Source: a virus
Virus record (IMG/VR): IMGVR_UViG_3300036770_007134
Span: 1-64,000 of that record
Length of the DNA: 64,000 nucleotides
Reading direction: 5' to 3' (one strand)
Shown here: positions 15,638 to 24,200 of the stretch, piece after piece
Position numbering within the stretch: position 1 is the first letter of the stretch
Layout of the letters: every line of letters begins with the position of its first letter
The notes under the pieces: model-generated
Databases searched by the model: none
What the model was told of the DNA's origin: nothing
Seen by the model: only the letters and a program-made list of their open reading frames with translations
Made by a program: the position numbers and the translations under genes

Positions 15638-18600
15638 TTAGCTCCAAGAATTTCCTTCTAAATCCTGAAGCTCAAATACCACACCAGCTGTCAGGTTACT
15701 TCTGATAATTTCGTAAACTTCAGTTTTATTTAGAAAATTATTTTCTACCTCTCTAGGTATTCTAATTATAACATATCCACCATTGGGATACGCCATAGAA
15801 GATGGTGGATAAATATCCCAATTATTTAACACATCAGGACTATATTCCATTAACTCAACTATAGAAACATCATCAACCAAACCACCACCTCTAGTCCTTA
15901 CATCTATATAATGAGGAATTTTATTATTTGGATTTCCATTTATACTAATTATTGCAATAGGTAGTGCGAAGGGGTTATAACTTGTTGATTTTTTGTTAAA
16001 TATATCTGAATTATAAGTATAATTCACTGAATTGGTATTTTCATAATCATTTATAAATATATATTTTTTACTAAAATTGTCGAACGTATAAACTTTTCTA
16101 GGAAGTATATATATGTATAATGGCTTCTTGTAATCAACGTTATTTAAAAACGGATTAATTGGGACAGGGCTCCCATCAATTTGTCTTATTAATATATCTT
16201 TATTTTCTACAGAATAATCAACTTTAATCTCACTAAGTTCGCTAGGAAGCACTCTGGGGATAAATTCAATAACACCATTAAAACAATCAATATTTTTTAT
16301 ATAATTTTCAGGGACTACATCCCATGAGCCCGTGTTTCTATTTTTGAAATATACCACTACTACCGGTTTCACTATTCCAAATATAGATTCAGAGTAATTA
16401 GTTGGATGATTCCATGATAAAATAGGTGCTTTATTTAGTTGAATTCTCTCATTATCAATAATTGTAGGATTTTCATTAGAAATATCATATGATCCGTACC
16501 CATATATGTCTGACCAATCAGACATTTTGGATCTAGAAGTCTCATAGAAGGCTAAAATTTCTTGTCCTAAATAATTCTTTTTCCAGTCATTTATATAATA
16601 GTTATTTGGAATTTTAATCATTTTAGAAAAAGAACCACTAGAAACAGGCAGCTCCCACGCATCAAATTTTGATAGTGAACTCGATAAATTTCCGACGCGT
16701 ATAGCGGACTCTGATCGGAAAGCTACAGAATATACAGGAGCTACGTACTTTAGAGGTATAGTTACAGGTGTAAAGGTTATATCTTTAGACGGTCCTATAA
16801 AATCTATATTACCAGTATTACCATCTGCATCATAGGCCAATACTCCGATGTAAACATTATTGCCGCCACTATTCCTTTGTATTAACTCTACATAAGATAT
16901 AGTAGTTCCTATAAACTCTTTTTTGTCTATGTCATAGAAACCGTATATAAATCCATCTTCCAGTAGCTCAAAGTTAACTATAGAGAAAAAACCAAATCTA
17001 GTATCAACTTCGTCATCTAAAGTGGAGTTCACATCTTTTAAACCTGAGTTGATCACCGAAGATGAAGGAAACCCAATTGGATCCCCAGAACTATCGCACA
17101 GTAATAAAACACCATCATTTACATTAACCGAATTTTTGCCTCCAGTATAAAGAATAGCTCCATCTATAGACCTAAGACTGTAGCCTTCCGGCATAGGCGT
17201 TGGCCCAACTCTAACGACTTGCGAATTAGAATAATAAATATTAGATGTTTGATACCTTAATACTATACCGACACCAGGTACAGAATATGGAGAATCTAAG
17301 ACTACAGGGGAGGCATCAACATTATCTCCCTTTTCCCATATGCCTATATTCGTATCATTATCTATAATTTTTGATATCTCATATTCAAGTATACTTGGGC
17401 TACTTATAAAGGTCGAGGAAAAGTTTATTCTAAACTCTGCGTCTTCGAAAAATAAATTTTCATCACTATTAAAGAATATATCTTTTAAAGAATATTCATT
17501 TTCTTCAAAATTATATGTTTTAGAATCTATCGTTATTGACTTTATATAAGCTCTGGATGATCTTCTAATCAAATCATAATAACTCTGCAGAGAATATATA
17601 CTATGTGTTACGACCTCTGATGGATTAACAATCTTTGGATAATCTTCAATTACAAACGTAAAAGTTCCAACTTTATTTTCTATTCTCGGAACCCAAACGT
17701 CTGGTTGCTCTTCATACCTGGGCTCTTCAATAACCTCTGTTACATAAGTGTACCCATAGCATTTTATTGATTTTATAGCGAACCCTTCTGCATACCCGTT
17801 GTTAAAAGAGGTGTTTGAAATTGAGTCGCCATAAATTTCTATCCACATGTATTTCGCATTACTCTGTGCTGGTTTTATATCAGGCAAACTAATCTTTATA
17901 ACACCATTTACAGGCGTTTTATTAACTACGTTTATACCAGGCATTGACTCAACGGATGCCCTGCTAGTAGCTAGACCGTATCCAACCACCCTACAATTGG
18001 CCCAGGATGGATCAATATTAACCCTAAGCTCACTAATTGAAGTAAGACTTTCTGGAAGCTTGAAAAATATAACATCTCTAGCCTCTTTTGGATTTACTAC
18101 ACCACTAAATGTTGTCTTTTTGTAAGTTTTACTATTTATTTCAGCTGCTACAGCGCAGCGCCTAGCTGCTTCTATGTACTGATATACTTTTGAATCTATA
18201 CTTGATATATATCTCAAGGCCTCATCATATATATCTCGCCTTTGTGAATAAACCCTTTTCCAAAAACTAGCTAAATACCATTTTGTCTCACTGTCAACTC
18301 TTCCATCTATGTATCTTAATTTTTCTGCGGACTGGAATGATCTAACGCCACTAGCGGTGGCTGGCCCATAATATTGATCCAAGCTATATGGATAATAGTT
18401 TCTAGTGCCAGAATAAAAATTATTATATGTCCAAAGAGTAAACTGAACATAAGTTGCAAAAGCGCCCCTATTGACATGATTGGAGCTGGATATATCATAC
18501 CTCCATATTTTCCACGTATTACCAAGATCTATATCTCCAGTATATGGGAAAACGTTAGTCGGCTGGGTGGTAGACGTAGCTCTGAATAAACCAATATCAT

Positions 18601-21253
18601 CAACAGCTGACCTAAAGTCAGATGCCGGAACCTCTACCCAAGATTTGGTCTGCCCAAACACACCAGGATATTCTATTGGATCAACTGCCTGGTAGTATCC
18701 TGTTTTAAATTCAATGCCAGTTAATCTAGCTGATCCATTCATTCCTGTGTAAGCTGTGTAACTTTGCGGAGAATCGCTAGCTGAATAATAATTGTAGTAA
18801 GAATTTATGTCAAACTTATAATCTTTAAAAGCTGCATTCCTATCTATTGCATCGTTTATTAAAATATTATTAGATGTACTTAACGGTTTTTCAATAATTA
18901 TATAAGGACCAAGATTATCTGGTATCCTCAACTCAGGAGATGAAACCGTAGTATACGCAAAGGTTTTTGCAGATGGTGTCGATATTTTATATAAATAATA
19001 TGAAGAACTTAACCCATTAACAAAGTTACTAGCAACCCTTTCTGCTTGGCCTGCGTTATATATTTCAACATCCGGGTTTGTTACCTCTATATAGAAATCT
19101 ATTTCTGATGAATCCATAGAAGATAACCTAGACTTTTGTTTATCGGTTATAAAATTAGATATTTCATTTTTATAAAAATTAAATATATCACTGTTTACTT
19201 TTTCATTTTTTAGAATATCTAAACCTGAAATAGAATTAGTTGGTGATATAGAAATGCTTGAAAAATAATTTGCCTTTTCTTCATCAAGAAGAACACTGGT
19301 ATCCATGACCCATCCGGATCTCCAATCAGAGACATAATTATACAAAGGGGATCTAAAGTCGACACGAGAACCCTTTATTGCCATTCTTGAGTATAAGCTA
19401 TAGCAGACCATATTGTAAAGGGCCTTAAAAGGGCCCTCTACAACCGCTGAAAACAAATTTCCTAAACCAGAATCAATAGAATAATCTCCATTATTAACTC
19501 TAATAACATTATCAGATCCTGTCACAGAAAATTGATCATTACAGTATCTGAAAAACGGGAAAGACGTTGCAAAAATGTTACCACCCGTAAGTCTATCACC
19601 TGTACTTTTGCTTATAATGTGAATGCCAGTTGGTTGTGAGTTGTGAGTTATAAAATAACTATACCTATCGAATTCAGATGAAGACAAGTAATTACTGAAA
19701 TATTTAGTATTCTTATATTCGCCTGAATCAAACTTACTTGTTCCATGAATGCTGTATTCCGCTTTCTCAAATATAGAACTTTCCCCTACATCATTTATAG
19801 TCCACCCACCATTTTTAGTTGAGTCTATTATCTCGGATTCAGTATTAAGTCTATGACTAGACATTTTAACCACATTGTCTGAGGATATACTTAAACCAGA
19901 TATTCCAGAAACACCATTTCTAGATCTAGATAGATCCATCATAAGCGAACCATTATTTGCAACAAAAGACTTAAGCTTTGCAACGTGGTTTACACTAAGA
20001 TCAAAAGAAGGTTCAAAAGCTAAGATATCATAATTAGATAAATCTTCAGTTTCTATATCTACTAACCAATAGTTTTTTTGGTTTTTTTCAATAGAACTTT
20101 GCTGAATATATAAAGGTCTTTCAATTTCAATTTTTTCAGCGTCGTTTGCATCTGAAAGTGGATTTACGAATTTAAATTTAGACAAATTAAATGGAGAGTT
20201 CTCTAATCTATAGAATATATAAGGATCATGCACCGACGAGGAAAATCGCGAACTATAGAGCACCCCTACGTTAACTGTTCTATAGTTTAATAGATCATCG
20301 TTAGAGGGAAAATCTTCTTCATTTAAAGATACAGAAGAGTTAGATTTAGCTATCAATCTCCAGTTGAACACTTCGTAACTTCTAGTATCTTCAATTGCCT
20401 TAGAGGGCACAAACACCTGATAGCCGTCATCCTCAACTTTATCTAGAGCTAGTTCTGAATACTTCTGATTAAACTTCTTAACTGCAAATATTTGACTATT
20501 AAAATAGTTTTTATCCAATACAAACGACTCTTCAGCTTTTTCTTTAAATATAGGTACTGCATTTATAGTCTCAGAATAATTTATTTGCTGATCGAAAATT
20601 AGACCTCTATCATCACATTGAACCTTATCATATGTTAACCTTATATTTTTTGGTTGATCTGAATCGAACAAAACTATAATTCTGTAAGGTATTACATCGT
20701 TTACGATATTATATTCAGTTTTAAATGGCTCTAAAAGTATTCTATATTTTCTAGTAGACTTAGCTACATTCACATAGTCCGAACCATCAGGTCTAGTCAC
20801 TAATATATTTAGTCCAACAAATTTTTCTTGATCTATATATTGACGAATTGACGAAGCAGAATAGTCTTTCGGAGCCGCAATAAAAAATCTGCTAATATAA
20901 AAATAATGTGAAAAATCTTGAAATTCAAGAGTATTTATGTCTAGTCTTTCCGTGTAAGATGGCTTGTTGATAAAAATATTTGAAACTGTAAGATTATTTG
21001 TTTTAAACTTAGAGGAGCCATTTATTTTTCTTAAAACTCCTAACTCATCTGCGTATGCTAAGGATTCGCCCTCAATATTTCCAATCACATTTTCTGGTAT
21101 CAAATATGACACATCTGAAATAGATAATGTGTTCGAAGGTGTCATTTTATCAGAACTAAACCATGCCAACGGTATTGAGTCAGATAAAGACTTGCTACCA
21201 ATCTTGATAGCTTTTTCATTTCCTTGAATTGTTTGATTTTCAAATTTTTCCAT
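15638..21253 (-). CDS. Very large baseplate/fibre protein with a GATase-like segment (1871 aa)
   Basis: The 1871-aa protein is mainly beta-rich and Ser/Asn/Tyr-rich. Residues about 400-565 stand out: YDILAFEPSFDLS, KLKSFVANNGSLMMDLS and, later, NIFATSFPFFRY follow the strand-helix order of class I glutamine-amidotransferase-like folds found in some surface and glycan-related proteins. I see no Cys-His-Glu triad. Around 1030-1130 a sandwich-like region (ISELRVNIDPSWANCRVVGYG; KYMWIEIYGDS) recalls discoidin domains. The ATG at 21253 (GGAG five bases upstream) is preferred over the GTG at 21256. It overlaps the previous stop by one base. Probably a virion surface or baseplate arm protein; no exact family. 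Confidence 0.65.
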   Translation of the reverse strand: MEKFENQTIQGNEKAIKIGSKSLSDSIPLAWFSSDKMTPSNTLSISDVSYLIPENVIGNIEGESLAYADELGVLRKINGSSKFKTNNLTVSNIFINKPSYTERLDINTLEFQDFSHYFYISRFFIAAPKDYSASSIRQYIDQEKFVGLNILVTRPDGSDYVNVAKSTRKYRILLEPFKTEYNIVNDVIPYRIIVLFDSDQPKNIRLTYDKVQCDDRGLIFDQQINYSETINAVPIFKEKAEESFVLDKNYFNSQIFAVKKFNQKYSELALDKVEDDGYQVFVPSKAIEDTRSYEVFNWRLIAKSNSSVSLNEEDFPSNDDLLNYRTVNVGVLYSSRFSSSVHDPYIFYRLENSPFNLSKFKFVNPLSDANDAEKIEIERPLYIQQSSIEKNQKNYWLVDIETEDLSNYDILAFEPSFDLSVNHVAKLKSFVANNGSLMMDLSRSRNGVSGISGLSISSDNVVKMSSHRLNTESEIIDSTKNGGWTINDVGESSIFEKAEYSIHGTSKFDSGEYKNTKYFSNYLSSSEFDRYSYFITHNSQPTGIHIISKSTGDRLTGGNIFATSFPFFRYCNDQFSVTGSDNVIRVNNGDYSIDSGLGNLFSAVVEGPFKALYNMVCYSLYSRMAIKGSRVDFRSPLYNYVSDWRSGWVMDTSVLLDEEKANYFSSISISPTNSISGLDILKNEKVNSDIFNFYKNEISNFITDKQKSRLSSMDSSEIDFYIEVTNPDVEIYNAGQAERVASNFVNGLSSSYYLYKISTPSAKTFAYTTVSSPELRIPDNLGPYIIIEKPLSTSNNILINDAIDRNAAFKDYKFDINSYYNYYSASDSPQSYTAYTGMNGSARLTGIEFKTGYYQAVDPIEYPGVFGQTKSWVEVPASDFRSAVDDIGLFRATSTTQPTNVFPYTGDIDLGNTWKIWRYDISSSNHVNRGAFATYVQFTLWTYNNFYSGTRNYYPYSLDQYYGPATASGVRSFQSAEKLRYIDGRVDSETKWYLASFWKRVYSQRRDIYDEALRYISSIDSKVYQYIEAARRCAVAAEINSKTYKKTTFSGVVNPKEARDVIFFKLPESLTSISELRVNIDPSWANCRVVGYGLATSRASVESMPGINVVNKTPVNGVIKISLPDIKPAQSNAKYMWIEIYGDSISNTSFNNGYAEGFAIKSIKCYGYTYVTEVIEEPRYEEQPDVWVPRIENKVGTFTFVIEDYPKIVNPSEVVTHSIYSLQSYYDLIRRSSRAYIKSITIDSKTYNFEENEYSLKDIFFNSDENLFFEDAEFRINFSSTFISSPSILEYEISKIIDNDTNIGIWEKGDNVDASPVVLDSPYSVPGVGIVLRYQTSNIYYSNSQVVRVGPTPMPEGYSLRSIDGAILYTGGKNSVNVNDGVLLLCDSSGDPIGFPSSSVINSGLKDVNSTLDDEVDTRFGFFSIVNFELLEDGFIYGFYDIDKKEFIGTTISYVELIQRNSGGNNVYIGVLAYDADGNTGNIDFIGPSKDITFTPVTIPLKYVAPVYSVAFRSESAIRVGNLSSSLSKFDAWELPVSSGSFSKMIKIPNNYYINDWKKNYLGQEILAFYETSRSKMSDWSDIYGYGSYDISNENPTIIDNERIQLNKAPILSWNHPTNYSESIFGIVKPVVVVYFKNRNTGSWDVVPENYIKNIDCFNGVIEFIPRVLPSELSEIKVDYSVENKDILIRQIDGSPVPINPFLNNVDYKKPLYIYILPRKVYTFDNFSKKYIFINDYENTNSVNYTYNSDIFNKKSTSYNPFALPIAIISINGNPNNKIPHYIDVRTRGGGLVDDVSIVELMEYSPDVLNNWDIYPPSSMAYPNGGYVIIRIPREVENNFLNKTEVYEIIRSNLTAGVVFELQDLEGNSWS

Positions 21254-24200
21254 CACTGCTCCGAACTGTCCGGATGTATTTGAGTATAGTCAGATATCAT
21301 ATTTGGAGTAGATCCGAGAATTCCCATTTGATATTGTTCATATCTAGATATTGGAACCCATCTAGGTGGCTCCCAATTGTATCCAGAATTAACAAAACTA
21401 ACATTACTAGAATCGCTGTGCTTGTATACAAAGTTTGGTGTCGAATATAAGTCTGAATTCTCTCTCTTAAGATGCCCTAACGCTGAATCAAATCCGGGAA
21501 CTTCATTAGCGTACTGGACTGGGTCATAGCTTTCATGCCAATAAACTATGTCACCACCTATAGTAATAAGATTATCACGGAAAACTTCACCTAACGATAC
21601 AACAATTGATCTAGCCTCTGATGGAGTAGCCAATTCAACCACCGCAAAACTGGTACCAGGATTTATTTGAGGATCAGCCAGAATTGAATCAAATACCTGG
21701 AATGAACCATCTGCATTACTTTTAACGGTTCCCGAATATTTGTAATTCGGAGTAGCAAAGATGTCAAACAAGGTATCAGCTACATACCAATTTATATCTA
21801 ACTCTGCTGAGAGCGGCTTATCCCTCCAATAAATTTGACCGATTATATTAACATACACACTGCCACTTCCCGAGTAGTGCAACCTTAGGGGAACTGCTTT
21901 AACCGATACAATAAATTCTACTGAATTTTTAATTGAATAATTAACAGTTGCAGAATAGCCATATGTATCGCTGGGCGGAGTTGCAGGATCGTCACCCTCT
22001 ATTAAGATATAGTCACTGATCATATCTGACGGAATTGAACCACTGTATCTTAAAATTGCTTTACCAACTCCATTGTCGTCAGTTACAATGTAGCTAGGAT
22101 CGGCTAAAACACTAGATGAACTTATCCAAAATCCTTGATTTGGTTTTAAGTTTCCATTAATATCTTTAGATACTATTGTTAAATACATGAAATCGTTAAA
22201 ATTATCAGATATATTTTTAGGGGAAAGATAAATATCTGCTGAACCAAAGTCCCTTTCTATGGCATCAATGTATACAAATCCTTCATCTAATGGATTTTCA
22301 ATTGCATCTATTCTTAAGTCTATGGGATATTTAAAATCGTTTGTTGAATTTTCATATGTAATCACATAGTCTTCTGGCGAATTAGGAGTAGATGATAGAT
22401 ATAGTCTTGCCTGGTACGAATCCGAAAGGAGGTCATAAAAATCTTTATCTATAAAATACGCCTTATTTACCATATAAGAAACTTCATATGCTCTTCCGTT
22501 AACCATAGGTGTCGCATCTGAGAATAGTTCGATAGAATACCCTGGTACGTCAATGTTGGAAAAAATATTTTTACCCAAAAATAAGTCTTTAACATATTCT
22601 ATATGAGTATCCTGATAAGCAAGATGAATTAGATTATAAATATTCCCATATATTATTTCTTTATTATAGAAGCTGTGAATATGCGGAGTTGCCAAATCTT
22701 GAAAGAAAACATTCCTATAATAATCAGATCCGACTTTCACTATAATTGGACTTCCGGCCCTGGGGACAGATGATAAAGTATGCTGGAAATTCTGAGAATT
22801 ACTAAACACGTCCGAAATTGAATCAGAATATATATATTGATCGTTTTTATTTATGTTGATTAACCCAGAATTAACAGATGCTAAATAATCCCTATCTAAA
22901 TAAGGATCTCTCTCTGCATATAAGTTAAAATTAGTTTCATTGCCATTTGCAAGATTGTTTTGCAGATTTAGCCTAAGAGAATTTATATCGTCTGTGTACT
23001 GTATAACATCATCGTTATTAGTTATAAATAATATTTTTTCTATAATTCTATATGAATCTTCACTTAAATTAAAACTATCTAATCTTAACCTGTAATTTCC
23101 GACTAACTTGTCCTCATTATAGTAGGCATCAAGGGGGCTCTCGTTGTTACTGTATGCGTTTCCGAACGAATCTATATAACCATAGTAAAGACCTGGAGTG
23201 GTCTCGGATGAAAAAGATTCGAAAGTTCTCGCTTTTATTGGATAGTGGCTACTATCTACGCTTCGTATGAACGCGTAATAATTATTATCGTAGCTTAATG
23301 TCGAACTTTCAAAATAAGAACTAGCTACTGTAGCTGATTCAGCTATAACATAGTATTCTATACTAGGTGAAGATGGTACAAAAAATCTTTCTTCTGTTAC
23401 TGGGTCGAAACAAACCCCACCATACATTCCAGTAACTGTGTCCATTATCCCATCAATATATATACTACTTGGTGTTGCACCACCTGGTAAAAGTATTGAA
23501 TCAATATGCTTTAATATATTCAAGTCAACATGAGATAAATCATAGTCCTCCAGACTGCTATAAGAATTTAAAACTACTTCTCTTTTAATTGGCTTAGAGT
23601 TAAAGTAAACTGGAGTAGCCGAATAAACATTAGATCCTATCAATAGATCTAAATCTTCTAAAATGAAATTAGGGGTTGATAAAGAGGTTGTGTTAACAGA
23701 CAAATATGATCCATCTATATCAAAAACTCTGACGTGTCCGGAGTCAGTTCCGTTTCCGTCATTGCTAGTAGCCCCCACAGCTAGACGGTTTCCATCAGAA
23801 GACAAATCCACAGACCAACCAGACAAATCGCCTGCAGCTTCACCATCGATATCGGATCCGACTTGGACCCAAGATGACCCATCCCAGTCAAAAACTCTGA
23901 CGTGTCCGGAGTTAGTTCCGTTTCCGTCATTGTTATAAGCCCCCACAGCTAAACGGTTCCCATCAGAAGACAAACCTACAGACCAACCAGACAAATCGCC
24001 TGCAGCTTCGCCATCGATATCGGACCCAACCTGAATCCAGTTCGATCCATCCCAGTCGAAAACTCTGACGTGTCCAGAGCTAACTCCATTGCCGTCATTG
24101 TGAATAGCTCCCACGGCTAAACGGTTTCCATTGGAAGACAAATCCACAGACCAACCAGACAAATCGTCTGCAGCTTCGCCATCGATATCGGATCCGACTT

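Noticed and set aside
15365-18695. Several plus-strand open frames of 60-100 codons across the large fibre genes
   Set aside because: They are antisense shadows of minus-strand genes with well-conserved motifs. All supported genes lie on the minus strand.
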